From Phocoena phocoena (taxonomy: Eukaryota > Chordata > Mammalia > Artiodactyla > Phocoenidae), in assembly GCF_963924675.1 (NCBI RefSeq), contig NC_089236.1, positions 49,322,500-49,386,499 of the forward strand: a DNA stretch of 64,000 nucleotides. The letters run 5' to 3'. A program made the position numbers and the translations under genes. Positions 1 through 11,755 of this stretch are shown piece after piece. The notes below the pieces were generated by a model, which ran no database searches, had not been told where the DNA came from, and saw nothing but the letters and a program-made list of their open reading frames with translations. Within the stretch, counting starts at the first letter, position 1. Each line of letters starts with the position of its first letter.

Positions 1-1734
1 AGACAAATGGAACACCTACCTGAAGAGTGGGAAGGAAGAGGAAAGGGGCAAACGGTTCCCGCCCAGAGAAGATGTTTTTAACAGGAGTTAAGAGGTGTGG
101 GAAGTATGGGAGAGGACGGAAAAGAGAGAGATGGAGGGGAACGGAGAAAAGAATGGAGCCCAAGCTAGGATTTGAAGTGAAAACCATGCACCGTATTGAG
201 GGTACACACCAGGGCATCAGTTATGCAACATACATGTAACCCAAATTTCACTGACTGTCACTTCTTTCTGAAGCATCTGTTAGGGGACACTTTTTTTCCT
301 GTATGTTTGGTGGTAGTTTTTTAAGGCCTGCTTTTATTGCTCACTTGTCATTCTACTTACAGTAAAGATTAATAACACTGCATATGGTGTGTGATGAATA
401 AGAAAGCCAACTTATATGGCACTAGGTATAAAATTATGCAGTATATCCCTTTGAGTGTAGAAGAATCCCACTTAACATGAAGAGTTTCCTATGCAGAGAA
501 AAGAAGTGAAACTTATTTGTGTATTTGTCATGCTCTGGTCTGCAAATAGGCTCAGAAAAGTAATCTGTGAAAATGAAAACTGTGTTACCCGACGATACTG
601 TCAAACTGAAAAACGTTTTTTAAAGTTACAGTAAACTTCAACTCATCCAAAATCTACTCAACCAAAAAGCCAAGATTAACATAATTTGTTTTGGCTTTAA
701 TTCTACATGTAAAAGAGGACTGGAAAAATAAAAGCCATGTCTGCCTTCTTTGGGAGGGAAGGGGGATGAAATTCAACTCAGTGGGAAAAAATCTGCCTAC
801 TTCCCCTTTCATTGTGAGGCCTCTAAGAGAAAGGGGAAAGCAAAGATTTGGAGTTAGAAATTATTAATGATTCTTTAGATAAGCAAAAGGAGATTCAGAA
901 CTGGGCACCAGGGTCAGGGAAAGTTGTAGTGCTCTGCATAACATTAAGAGCTCAGAATTATTTTTTCAACTTACTGGGAGCCATTAAGGGGCGAGAGAAG
1001 GAGGGTCAAGGTGAACGATGGGTGGCCAGGCACAAGTTGTTGGATCCTGACAAGAGAACTTTTAAAATATGGTCTAGTATTCAATTCCAAGCTTTTTTTT
1101 GTTTCTGGAGGTCTAACTTTTCAGTTTCCCTTATCTTCATAAAGTTAATTCTACATGGTCTTCTGATAAAAAGGAAAAAGCAAGGACAAGGGGTTGAGTG
1201 CTTGTGTGAAGAGGTACAAAGTGCAACAGGATAGCAGGTTCGAGACAGTGAGACAGAGACAGGCTGGGGCCAGCTGTCCCTAGCCTCTGCCCAGCCCCAG
1301 AGCCCGGGAGGGAGCTCTGACCTCCTCCCGCCGCTTTTGAAAAGGGTCCAACTAAATTCACTGGACTCTCAAAGAATAGGTTACAGTAGGTTTTCTACTC
1401 CGAGGAGACAGATTTAAAGCAATCAAAATGGTAGCTACTATAGGATGCCTTTTAAAACCAGAGCACTCTGTTAGTATAAGTAGAATTGGCTGTTAATGAA
1501 AAAGAAAATTTTCAAGATATGTATCTATGAGTTGCCTCCATCTCTTAAACAAGAATAACAAACTACTTTTCCTGTCAGCTTAGTCATGGACATGCAGGGG
1601 AGGCGAGTTAAACTGTTGGCCACAAAGTGCAACTTAATTTAACAGCTTTAAAAGAAAATGTATTCTCTCCTTTAAAAATGGGTATAGAATTCAAAAATCA
1701 TTAGAGACGGCAACTCTTAAAAGTTGTTTTTGTC
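1..1734. other. unique non-coding sequence, no feature recognised
   Basis: AT-rich sequence with no repeat family, exon or RNA gene that I recognise. The plus-strand reading frame at 848-1234 (128 residues) has no recognisable domain, no upstream context and no similarity I know of, so I treat it as chance. Confidence 0.5.
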
Positions 1735-1925
1735 ATACACAAGAGAAATGAGGAAAGACAAAACAACAGAAAAATAAAATGAGGAAAAATAAAATAAAAT
1801 ACAAAGGGAGAAAAATAAGATGAAGGGTAAAAAGGAAGGAAGCCAAGAAAGTACAGTGAGGAGAAGAATCGGATGAAGAGAGAGATGGAGACACAGGGGG
1901 AGAGAAAAACAAAAAGTGAAACAGA
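1735..1925 (+). repeat. purine-rich low-complexity tract
   Basis: About 190 bases made almost entirely of A and G with scattered AAATAAAA and GGAAGGAA motifs. No regular unit is kept. It may be a degraded simple repeat or the A-rich tail of an old retroelement. Confidence 0.6.
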
Positions 1926-1935
1926 GTTAATGTAA

Positions 1936-2060
1936 CCACTTCTTCACAAGTTTCTCAGAGCCTCAGTTTTCTCATCCATAGAACAGGTACAAAGAAATCT
2001 CTCTCATAACTTTACCATCATCATTTAAATAATATATGCAAAAATCACATATAAAAATGC
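1936..2060 (-). mobile_element. MIR SINE fragment, reverse
   Basis: The stretch reading TCAGAGCCTCAGTTTTCTC followed by ATCCATAGAACAGGTAC matches the reverse-complement core of MIR (CTCAGTTTCCTCATCTGTAAAATGGG) with the expected mismatches. MIRs are ancient tRNA-derived SINEs present in all mammals, so this is a fixed relic. Confidence 0.55.
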
Positions 2061-2424
2061 ATACCCATATACAGTCATGAGTAAGAAGTGGAAGCAAAAA
2101 AGAGGAGATCTTAATATATAAAATGACCGTGAATGAGACCTGCCATTGTGAACTTGGGGGTGTTCCTACAACCTACTCCGAAATGTTCACTGACCTCTAT
2201 TCACAGGTTTTAATGTCTTGAACTTTATTACTGATAGAGCATTCATTTCAGCCCACCAGAAAGAAAATTATTTTCCAGTATACAGGGGTGAGGGCAAATG
2301 TAGACCCTGGTCCCTCGTGGGGTCCAATACTCAGATGGAAATGAAACTGAATCCCTCAAACGAGGGCCTCGCGGTACTGTAGAACAAAATAACATTACTA
2401 GTCATCTTCCGCACAGGCCAGATT

Positions 2425-2645
2425 TATTTTGCTCCTTCTACATACCAGACACCACACTAAGGCATTTCAGATCTGTTCTTTCAAAATGTCACAACAAACC
2501 TTTTCGGTAGGTTCTTTTATTAAGTTCATCTTACAAATGAGGGAACTGAGGCCCCAAATATAAGTCACTTGCCCAAGGTCCCAGCAATAAAGGGGAAGTT
2601 AGATTTCAAGCCTGGCTTTTCAAAACTATATCAAATTTCGTGGCT
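2425..2645 (+). mobile_element. MIR SINE, near full length
   Basis: In order it shows CTACATACCAGACACCACACTAA, a CACAACAAACC segment, ACAAATGAGGGAACTGAGGC, then ACTTGCCCAAGGTCCCAGCA and AAGCCTGGCTTTTC. These are the successive landmarks of the MIR consensus in forward orientation. About 20-30% of positions appear changed, as expected for this family. Confidence 0.85.
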
Positions 2646-4040
2646 CTCAAGTTCCTTCTAAGTACCAGAGAAAGAATAAATTATAGCCAGGAGAGCTTTA
2701 ATATAAGCATATTACAGTTTTCCTTAATTTTCCACCCAAATAGCAAGTCTAATATTGAACATAAAGTAACCCTCAATTAGACTCATTCATCTAATTTCCA
2801 TTAATACTTCCTAGATTACGAGATTTCAGGTAAGGAAGACAGGTGGGGGGTCCGAGTTTCTTCACCTGTAATCGAAAATGTTCCAAAGCATGGCCCCAAT
2901 TCTATCAAATAATAGAAAATTACTCTGCAAACCCTCCTCGACCTTCCCAGAAGTTCTAAGGCAATAAGGAAACACCCACCTAAACAAAGGTTTCATTAAC
3001 TTCGAATTCGTAAAGTATTGTAGAAATCCAGGCCATGCACCGTCATCCTTGACTTACATGAGAGCTTTGCTAAGCTGTTACCCGTTACTGAATAAGAAAT
3101 GTAAGGATTGTGCTTTTTAATTTAAAAAATTAAGAAGTAAACGAGAGCTCTGTGAGCTTTAGTAGTATATAAACACCTATACCGAACACTTTGGCTTTTT
3201 CTTTCTTCCTTGCACTAGGGCTTGCTATTCAGAATGAAAGTGCCAGCAAAACCTTCCTCACTTGCCTGAGACTGTGGTTACCCTACTTCTAATAAACAAG
3301 GCAGCTTTCTGTCTCTGACGTCCCATTGCTCAACAGGGTTGAATCATGGCAGCTTGCACAGCCATGACCCCTGAGTGCACTCATGCTAAAGAGTGTCTGC
3401 TTTGATTCACTCCTATTGTAGGAAACTACTTATCAGAGGACACCTCTTGCTTTCTGAATTGAAAATACTTGCATCACTGAAGCTGAACAGGAGCGAATTT
3501 CTCACGCTCAGGCTTAGTATCTCATTATCTCTAAATTTATCTCCATTTGGTTGATGTCCCTGGACTTTTTCTAAGTCTCTGAAGGGCTAGAGTTCCGTGT
3601 ACACTTTTAGATCATTTCGGAAGTGGTTACAACAGCATCCGGTAGATGATTCTCTAATCAAATATTCATTTATGCTTTTCTGAAGGATCTTTAGAGACAG
3701 AGCCCACAAGGCAGAGTTCAGAATTCAAACATTTAAATGCAGTTCAGGTTACAGAAAAAAACTGTTTCCAAGTGATAGATCTTTTTCTTAAGCGTTTAAG
3801 AAATACAACTGAACAGTATTTTCTCCCACATTGGGGCTGTTCTGGGGTCATTTACTGTCCAGCATAGTATCCAACTTGTTTTCAATATGCTGATAAATTA
3901 TACATGATGCACGTCCCACTTCCTTTACTTTGCTCGTAATCTCCTACAGGACTGTGCCAGCAAAAAGGGCAGCTTTGCATTTCTGACCTTTTTGAGAAAG
4001 CAAGAAGGTGGGGGGTGGGGAGAGGGAGAGAGGCAGAGAA
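2646..4040. other. unique non-coding sequence
   Basis: Nothing recognised. The composition is ordinary AT-rich intergenic or intronic DNA, and the reading frames are short and broken. Confidence 0.5.
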
Positions 4041-4044
4041 AGAC

Positions 4045-4155
4045 AGAAAGAGAGAGGGAAGGAAGGAAGGAAGGAAGGAAGGAAGGAAGGAAGAAAGGAA
4101 GGAAGGAAGGAAGGAAGGAAGGAAGGAGGGAGGGAGGGAGGGAGAGGAAAAGGAA
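4045..4155 (+). repeat. (GGAA)n microsatellite in a 111-base all-purine run
   Basis: From 4045 to 4155 every base is A or G. The core is tandem GGAA (about 4057-4128, with one GAAA variant), passing into GGGA units (about 4128-4143). It generates the low-complexity Lys/Arg/Gly- or Pro/Ser-rich reading frames on both strands, which are not genes. Mirror-symmetric purine tracts of this kind can form triplex (H-) DNA, and their length is usually polymorphic. Confidence 0.95.
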
Positions 4156-5340
4156 TCTGTCTTGCTGCTCTATAAACAAAAGATTTCATCTCCAGCACCA
4201 TCTTCCTTACCCAGGGCCACCTATTCTTTCGGACAATCCTGGCACCTTGATATTGAGACATCCCTTCAGATAACCTGGAAAGGCTAGAAAACGCTCCCCG
4301 TCCTTCTGCCTGGGCTGTTACACAAGCCCTCATGCTTCCTGGAGATGTCGGATGCTGTCAGTTAGCAGGGAAATTTTCTGCTTCTGAAAACCTCTCTCTC
4401 AGAGCTTCCTCTATGCAGCACCTCCAGCTGCCTTGGAGCACCCTGTCAGTGCATGAAAATAGCTCTGGTCTGATGACTTCACTAATTCTCACAAACAGGC
4501 CAGTTGGCAGAGCTCACATGCAGTCTGCTCCGGAGGGGAAGGCAGTGTTTCTTTCCCCACCACCCCCTAATATGAATATTTAGTTTCATTTTGACTCTGG
4601 AAGAAGTCTTCTTGCTGAGGTTAGAGTCAGCACACACCTAACACCAGAATTTCAAAATGCTGGAAGGAGGCCTAAAGGAAAAGAGCTCACCGATAGCCAA
4701 TATGAGACATCCAGAGGCTATTCGTATTTTTTATGCTAAACTTTAAGAACATCACAACTGCTTGGGAAACCAACCTTATATAACATGTTCTCATTTCATT
4801 CATTTCAGGGCCAAATCGCTTCCTGAAGAACATTTGCAATAGCTAATAATGACCCACATTTTTTAAAGTCCGATTTCTCATGTTTACTCCTTTTCTACAA
4901 ATAAGAAGGCTGACAAGGTATCAAAGTAAGAATTAATTACCACTACACCTAATCAGCCGAAGCTGACTAAGGGCCTCTAAAGGCATTTTTTGCCATCACA
5001 GCAAGCTTTAGTGATGAATGCTCAAATGGATTTTGAAATTAAAAAAAAAAAAAGTGCAAGGCATTTCATGCAATGAAAAAGGTGTTCTTTTGTATTAGGT
5101 TACCAAATTTTCTTTTATTGTTTATAATTTTCCCTTATAGAGTTTTTCACTTCCCTTTGCAGTAAGAGAATATTCTAAGAGAAAAGTAGGACTGTCTGAC
5201 ATTCCGGTACCATAACTCAGTGCTATGTCCGCACTGAACTTGGATTCCAAAAGACAGCATTTATATTAACTGCTTCAGTGCCCTATAGACACAAGATTTA
5301 TGCCCAGAGGAAAAGCTCCCATATGATTCTATGGACACAG
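4156..5340. other. unique non-coding sequence
   Basis: No repeat or coding signal recognised apart from a 12-A run at about 5041. Confidence 0.5.
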
Positions 5341-5345
5341 AGCTA

Positions 5346-5372
5346 CTTAAATCAGTGGTTCACTGATTTAAG
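5346..5372. repeat. perfect 12-bp inverted repeat (hairpin)
   Basis: CTTAAATCAGTG at 5346-5357 is followed by the spacer GTT and its exact reverse complement CACTGATTTAAG at 5361-5372. No surrounding element explains it. Confidence 0.9.
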
Positions 5373-5379
5373 ATGGTTC

Positions 5380-6250
5380 CTCTAAAAGGGGTGCAATAAC
5401 TGTTCCCAAAAGAGAGAAAAGCAGTAACATTCTACTCCCACCATCCCTCAATTCCACACCCTGTCTGTCACAGTTACCAAGAGCATCTAAACAGTACTGC
5501 CATCTTGCAACCATGATGGTAGGAAACCACCCTTCTCCACCATCTCCAAGCAAAACATTGCAAAGGAATCTTGAGAAAACACATGGGCACGTAGATAACA
5601 ATGAATTATTTAAATGTATTTTATCATATAATTTGTTCACTCCATCAATGTATGCTGAGTATGTAGCATGTGGCAAGGGCTATCTATGTACTGCCTACAA
5701 AGATGAATACTGCCTTCAAGGCTTTCACTCACTCAATCCTTTTAGTTAGGTATTAAATAGCCAGGTAGCCTTAACAAGATGAGACAGATTGCTGCAACAT
5801 TTTCTTTATGTTAATGCAAGGACTTAGAAAATGTGGTTTTGACAGTACATCCAAGGAAGTGTTGGATTCCCTTAATTATAAAACCAGGGGCCATTTGGGG
5901 CATAGTTCAGAAAAATAACCGTGAAATTAGGGTTACCGTATCTCTCTCCCACAGAAGCTAATAAACAAAGATACAACAGAGATTCTGAATGCAGAAAGGT
6001 CAGTTATAAGTGTCATTATAGATAGAATAACTCACACAGTGATGGAACAGGCTAAGTGGTTTCAGATAATAACTGCACTAACCATCAAATTTTAGAACCA
6101 TAAAAGACTGCAGTTAGATCTAGTAAAAATCTCGCCTAAATCGTGCCTAGAAAGGTTGTGTGATTCACACAGAGTCATGCAGGTGTTATCATTTTGGAAT
6201 CATCATAAATTTTATTTATCCTGTGTTTTTCCAATTATACTACTCTGATT
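5380..6250. other. unique non-coding sequence
   Basis: No recognised repeat. Antisense and sense reading frames of 102 and 78 residues overlap at 5368-5749 but lack any recognisable domain. Confidence 0.5.
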
Positions 6251-6252
6251 CT

Positions 6253-6612
6253 CCCACACACACTTACTTTATACTACTATGTGTCTGAATCGTGTACAAA
6301 GATACAAATGCACACATATGTATCATGCTTGCCTGCCCCCGATTCTTACACACACACATTACTCTGTGTCTGATTCATACACACACACACACATTATATC
6401 ACTATGTTGGACTCATATATACACATACACACATATATATTACACTACTCTATTTGACTCTTACACATTTGATTCACATGCATACACACACACACACATA
6501 TGTGCATCAATCACACTGATCTGTACATACAACTTACTCATATGTATCATACTACTTTGTGCCATACACACATACACACCTTGATAATACTGTGTATGTT
6601 ATTTATATTCAC
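6253..6612 (+). repeat. degenerate CA-rich minisatellite
   Basis: Several imperfect units of roughly 35-70 bases share the plan TACTAC/ACTCTGTGT, then TGATTC or GACTC, then a (CA)n or (TA)(CA)n block. Examples begin near 6269, 6358, 6394 and 6440. It looks like a minisatellite whose CA blocks expand and decay independently. The translated Tyr/Thr/His-rich frames are a by-product. Confidence 0.65.
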
Positions 6613-7920
6613 ACACTTACATACTGGCATATAGAGAGACACACTAAAATTTAAAGCAGTAAACCATGTTCGTATTCAAAATACATATTTTTCAATGTGA
6701 GAAGTTCAAACGTGAAACAGACACTCATGTTATGATTTCAAAGTTACTGTAACTGATACTATGTCGTAATTTACCTGGACCCTATTTACCTCTATAGGAG
6801 TTCCTAACTTGAAAGAAAGAGACATATCTAGGTAAATATGATGACATGGAAACTCCCTGAGCCCATACCTATCCATTTGCATGAAGACTGTTGTTTCTTG
6901 GCTGGAGGATGAGGGTATTCGTATTGTTTGTGTTGTAGTTGTCCATCATATGGGGTAAGGAACGGATATGCACAGCAACCAGCAACAGAGAACAGTATTA
7001 TATGTACCTGCTTTAGGACAAATTCCCAGTTTCTACGCCATAAAGCAGTGTTAGGAGTGACATGAAGGAAGTACATAATCAACATGGCTTAGGACCCCAG
7101 CTACCTGAAGGGACATTCTCCCTTCTGTTCAAGGGCTGACAATCTAGAGAGCTCTGAATGATGTCTCTAGACATACAGAATTAGGATTCTTTCTTACAAA
7201 ACTTATAAGCAGCAATGATGAGGCCCTCTCAAGGATTTTAGGAAAAGAGGATGTAAGCAGGCAAGAGACCAAAATGGAGAATACTCTTCATGGTAACCAG
7301 CAGACGGAATAACTCATCAGTACATATAAGATGTCCCTGGGCACCCAGACACAGAAGGATTAGGGGACACTTTAAAGGAGACTGGAAGTGCTACAGGAGC
7401 AGGTAGGTGCATCAACAGGAAATATGAGCTGCTGTGGATGATACAGTCCATCCACATCCACGCTCTAGTAAGGCCAGTGGACACAGAGGTGATTCTGAGA
7501 AGGTGAAACTTACGTAAAGAGGAAATGGAAATGCCTGTGGGGGGGGGGGTTTAGACTGCACTCTATTATTCTCAAAATGTCTACTGAAGCAGATGGTGAA
7601 TATTTGGAACACTTGCTTTCTCAAGCTACTTGCTCTAATAGTCTAGCATGCTTTTCTTTATGCAAAAATAATTTTCCTTTATTATGAAATATAGCCATTT
7701 CCAACTCATATATACATTATACTGAAAGAGCCTGTACAGTCAACTATCAGGTCCTACTTTTATGATCCTTTTAGAGAACAGTCTCAGAGTTTTAAATAAG
7801 ACAGTGAAAAGAAAACACCAAGAATAATGGTAATGCAACATGAGTGTACACCTCTGGGTGTCAGGCAGGAGAGTTTCACCTAACACTGAAAATCAAAGAC
7901 TGGGAAGGCGTCCTGCCAAA
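6613..7920. other. unique non-coding sequence with an 11-G run
   Basis: No repeat family recognised. A homopolymer of 11 G lies at 7539-7549. Confidence 0.5.
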
Positions 7921-8197
7921 ACAGAGATTATCATACAAAGTAAGTCAGAAAGAGAAAGACAAATACCGTATGTTATCACTCATATGTGAAATCTAAAATA
8001 TGACACAAATGAAATTATCTACGAAACAGAAACAGACTCAAAGACATAGAAAACAGACTTGTGGTTGCCAAGGGGGAGGAGAGAAGTTTGGGATTAGCAG
8101 ATGCAAACCAGTATATATAGGATGGATAAACAACGAAGTCCTAGTGTGTAGCACAGGGAACTATATCCAATATCCTGTGATAAACCGTAATGGAAAA

Positions 8198-8249
<52 letters not shown>

Positions 8250-8325
8250 AACCGTATCACTTTGCTGTAGAGCAGAAATTAACACAACATTGTAAGTCAT
8301 CTATACTTCAATAAAATTTTTTTTA
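7921..8325 (+). mobile_element. LINE-1 3' end (young cetartiodactyl L1), 5'-truncated
   Basis: Begins in the end of ORF2/3' UTR (AGAGATTATCATAC, AAGTCAGAAAGAGAAAGACA) and runs through ACTTGTGGTTGCCAAGGGGG, TAGCACAGGGAACTATATCC, CACTTTGCTGTAGAGCAGAA and CTTCAATAAAA, the normal order of the cetartiodactyl L1 3' UTR. The (TA)20 at 8201-8241 has expanded inside it. No coding capacity remains. Confidence 0.88.
8201..8241. repeat. (TA)20 microsatellite
   Basis: Uninterrupted TA dinucleotides inside an L1 3' UTR, at the site where related L1 copies carry a short AT-rich stretch. Likely polymorphic. Confidence 0.97.
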
Positions 8326-8329
8326 AAAA

Positions 8330-8890
8330 GCATCATCACTCCAGACTTGGAAGACAGCTATAACAGGTCACTAGCCAACTCTTAAAAATGGGGCATTATT
8401 CCTAAAAAGGAAACACGCAGCTTAAAGAAAATAAACCTAGGTACTTTGAAGACCATTTTAAAGACCTTATCCATAGCTCAAGATAAACATCTGCCAAGGA
8501 TCAAAACGATTAGGCCCTGGGTAGAGGCTTAGGGTACAGGCACAGGGTCGGAGGCGACATATATAGCTAACCGCTTTTCAAAAAACGAAATGAGAGCCCT
8601 ATCAAGGGATATAGGGAAACGCTCAAAGATTAGAGGGTCAAGGAAAAACTACTAATCAGGCCTGCCAAGAAAGAATTTGACAGTAACCTTACAAAGTCCT
8701 CCAAAGCCAATAAAAAGAATGTTGCTTAAAAAGATAAAACCTCAGGAAGTAAAGTAAGATCTTCTGCAAAGCATGTACTTTAGATGAGAGACAGAAAGAC
8801 AGAAACTGAATAACTGTTTCCTTGGTCTTTATTGGGAAAAGTATTAAGAATATTGCAAATATCAACTTATCTTTCGAAACAGATAGGCAT
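8330..8890. other. non-coding sequence, family not recognised
   Basis: No clear family. It directly precedes a segment resembling CR1/L3 and may be a more decayed part of it, but I cannot show that. Confidence 0.35.
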
Positions 8891-8894
8891 GCAG

Positions 8895-9400
8895 GACTTA
8901 AAGAGTCATTAGTTCGTAGGTGGGTCTAAACCTAATTATTAAACAAGATGTAACAAAAATTCGATTGGCATTATCACAGAGTTAAAGATTCAAAGTGGAA
9001 TTTGTAAACTGTTGGCTCAAATGTAAAATTCTAGTTAGACAGGCCAGTGGACAGAAGGATGCAGTTGCTAACAAGGATGACGAAGCAGAATTTTCAAAAT
9101 GAAGGCCTTGTAAATAGTCAAGAAAACAACATGTTGAGGGACAAAACCAAACAGGAATTAATGGTAGAATACTGCTGAGCACTCATTCTACTTGAGAGCA
9201 ACCAACAGACTAAAACAAACCAAAGAGCAGTTCTAAAAATTACATTCTGCTGCGGTTAAAGCAGGAGACAAATGACAGAGAAACAGACGCACAAACGTGA
9301 GAACGTCCAGGAGACAGGTGCTCACCGTGGTCTTATTTAACATTTTTATAAATGACGTAGAGAGAGTGCACACGAAAGCAGGCACGTTTCTATCCAGCTC
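8895..9400 (+). mobile_element. possible CR1/L3 LINE relic
   Basis: GGGACAAAACCAAACAGGA, the following AATACTGCTGAGCA, and TTATTTAACATTTTTATAAATGACGTAGAGA resemble successive parts of the L3/CR1 LINE. The similarity is patchy and no reading frame survives. It could instead be a chance or L2-related match. Confidence 0.35.
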
Positions 9401-9404
9401 TCTT

Positions 9405-10165
9405 AGTTACCAAAATGCCAAGTAACAAAGATAACATCTTTTAGCATCAATCTGACAAACATGGTAGAATGCTTTTAACCAACTTCCACTTAACCAACTG
9501 CCCAGATGAACCAATGATCTCCACTCCCTTTGTAAATCATATTGACTGATGCACCTGGAATGCTCCCAACCAGAAGCCTCCTTCCTGAGCAGAGCAAGGG
9601 CCTCTGCTGCCATCAGCTGAGCCATATCTGTAGCAAGAGTAGTTTTGATCCTAATCCTGTTCAAGCCGTTATACTTTATTATAGTAATGTGATTTTTATT
9701 CAATGATATATTACCTAAAGCAGTGAAGCTGGAGTAGGAAAAGAAGCACAATATCTGTTTCTATGAAAAATACGTTAAACGCTTTCAAGATTTTCAAAGA
9801 CTAGACCTAATAAAATACTAATTTTTAAAGCTGCCATTGAATAAGGCATGGGCAATCATAATTGTACAATGAGAAAAATAAATCCAAAATATCTTCAAAA
9901 GTGTTTCTAAGGTTTTTAGTTTCACTCTAAAAATAAACAAATTGGAAATAACAGATAATCCATTATTAGTTTTGATACGAAAGATAACACTGAATCCCAC
10001 CTGTGAATTGAAACTGGAAGAAAAAGTCTTGGCCTTATATCAAAGGGTTGCCAAAAAATGCATTTGTACGTTTTATGTTTAAAATATTTAAGATATGTAT
10101 ACATCATTTTTATGTTTTTCTATTTTAATAACTTTCCTCACTAACTGACCAACTATTGATTCTAA
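9405..10165. other. unique non-coding sequence
   Basis: AT-rich. The minus-strand frame at 9407-9751 (114 residues) has no recognisable domain and is treated as chance. No repeat family recognised. Confidence 0.45.
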
Positions 10166-10169
10166 CTTC

Positions 10170-10899
10170 ATTTGTTGAGAAAGCTCTACTGTACTTATCG
10201 GTATGCCTACTACGTGCCAGGCAGTATAGCAGGGGCTGAGAATACAATGAAGAAGAAGGCTTCAGCCCTTCAGTAAGTCACAATTTAATGGGGTAGATGG
10301 ATGTGCTAACAAAGAATAGCTATCCATTATACCAAGCACTGAAAAGAAACATGAAGTGTCAAAAAGAAAATAACTTAGTCTGAAGAGCAGTAGGGTGAGT
10401 TGATAGTGTCAGTGAGGCTATAGCTGTGTGAGTTCAGGCACACGCAGACAGAGCCCGTGTACCAAAGCAGAGCCGCATGAGAGAGCACCACAGGTCCCAG
10501 ACACCGAAAGTTCCCAAACTGTGGAAAGGCTGGAAAGGGAGGGTGGGAGCCGCGTCACGAGGGACAAAGTTATTTAAGTTTCAGACTATAAATTATGGGG
10601 AATCATTATATGTTAAACAAAAGAATGACACCATCATACTTGTATGTTAGCAAAGTTATCTTTCCAGTTTAGCAAATGGATGGAGGTAATACAGAAAGAG
10701 ACCAGCCATGACACTAGGTTATGAAAACAGCCTATCAAAAAAAAATAAAACAACAGAAGAACAATATTGAGGAGGTAAAATCAGCCTGATTTGGTGACTG
10801 ATGAGAGATATAAGTAGCGAGTCAAGTATGGTTCCCAGGTTTAGGGATGGATGTAGCACCTGGTGGTCAAAGATTCATTAATAAAAACAGGAATTTGCA
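10170..10899 (-). mobile_element. L2 LINE, minus strand, 3' segment
   Basis: Starts with the reverse complement of the L2 3' end (TACTACGTGCCAGGCAGTAT, GCTGAGAATACAATGAAG, the following CCCTTCAGTAAGTCACAAT) and continues into sequence antisense to the L2 reverse-transcriptase region (CATCATACTTGTATGTTAGC, GGATGGAGG, AGACCAGCCATGACACTAGG, GAGTCAAGTATGGTTCCCAG). It is interrupted at 10900 by a young L1 and resumes at 11206. L2 has been inactive since before the placental radiation. Confidence 0.7.
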
Positions 10900-11205
10900 A
10901 AACAGAAATAAAGACACAGACGTAGAAAACGGACGTATGGATACGGGGGGAGGGGAGGGGGGATGAACTGGGAGAATGGGATTGACATAGATACACTATT
11001 AAGTATGAAACAGATAACTACTCAGAACCTACTGTATAGCACAGGGAACTCTATGCAGTGCTCTGTGGTGACCCAAATGGGAAGATAATCCAAAAGAAGA
11101 GGGGATATATGTATACACATAGCAGATTCACTTTGCTGTACAGGAGAAACTAACACATTGTAAAGCAACTATACTGCAATAAAATTTAATTTAAAAAAAT
11201 AAATT
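10900..11205 (+). mobile_element. LINE-1 3' end, 5'-truncated, with target-site duplications
   Basis: About 300 bases of L1 3' UTR: AATAAAGACACAGACGTAGA, a G-rich patch, ACTACTCAGAACCTACTGTA, TAGCACAGGGAACTCTATGC, CACTTTGCTGTACAGGAGAA and CTGCAATAAAA, then an A-rich tail. Flanking copies AAAACAGGAATTTGCA (10884-10899) and AAAACAAGAAATGCA (11206-11220) are a plausible target-site duplication. The insertion splits an L2 element. Confidence 0.88.
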
Positions 11206-11755
11206 AAAACAAGAAATGCAGGATTCTAAAGGAACAAATAAAGAATGTAGCTGTGGACATGATGAGTCTGAAACGCTACAATATAACCAAAAGGAGATAT
11301 TTAATTAAAAGCTGGCTAGAAATAACTGGACAGTTATTCCAAATTCCAACTCCAGAGGCAAGAAGGAAAAGATAAACCCATACAGGAGTCTTAGAAGTAA
11401 CAGAAAGGAAGAAGCAAGAGCTTGGGAATGGTATGGGAGCCAACAGAAGGGAATTAAAGAAGCAAGCAATCAGCACATCAACTGCAAAAGCAAGGTCAAA
11501 TAAGATCACCATGGCACCACCGTATTTAGCAGTTACGAGACCATTAGCAAAGGAAGTTTGAGCTTGGTAGCAGGTACATAAGCTCAAGGGTCTTGAGTTG
11601 GCGTGTGAAGATCAAGAAGTGGAAAAGAGCTCTTTTAAGAAACATTCCTTCAACTGAAGTGAAAGAGAAAGTGAAGGTACTTCTTAGAGAATGGAAAAAC
11701 ATAAAGGAAGAAGTTGGGTTTTTTTCAGATGATATAACCTGAGAGATTTTCATAA
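11206..11755 (-). mobile_element. L2 LINE, minus strand, reverse-transcriptase segment
   Basis: Continues the L2 interrupted at 10900. Antisense landmarks include ACATGATGAGTCTGAAACG (the methionine-serine-lysine-threonine-glutamate region), AAAAGCAAGGTCAAATAAGA and ACGAGACCATTAGCAAAGG, in the L2 order. The frame is destroyed by many stops. The left-hand boundary (upstream of the L2 RT) is uncertain. Confidence 0.62.

Noticed and set aside
848..1234. 128-residue plus-strand open frame
   Set aside because: No recognisable domain, no splice or promoter context, and frames of this size are expected by chance in 64 kb.
3925..4333. Pro/Ser/Phe- and Lys/Gly/Arg-rich frames on both strands
   Set aside because: They are direct translations of the GGAA/GGGA microsatellite.
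6279..6584. Tyr/Thr/His-rich frames that look like a repeat protein
   Set aside because: Translation of the CA-rich minisatellite.
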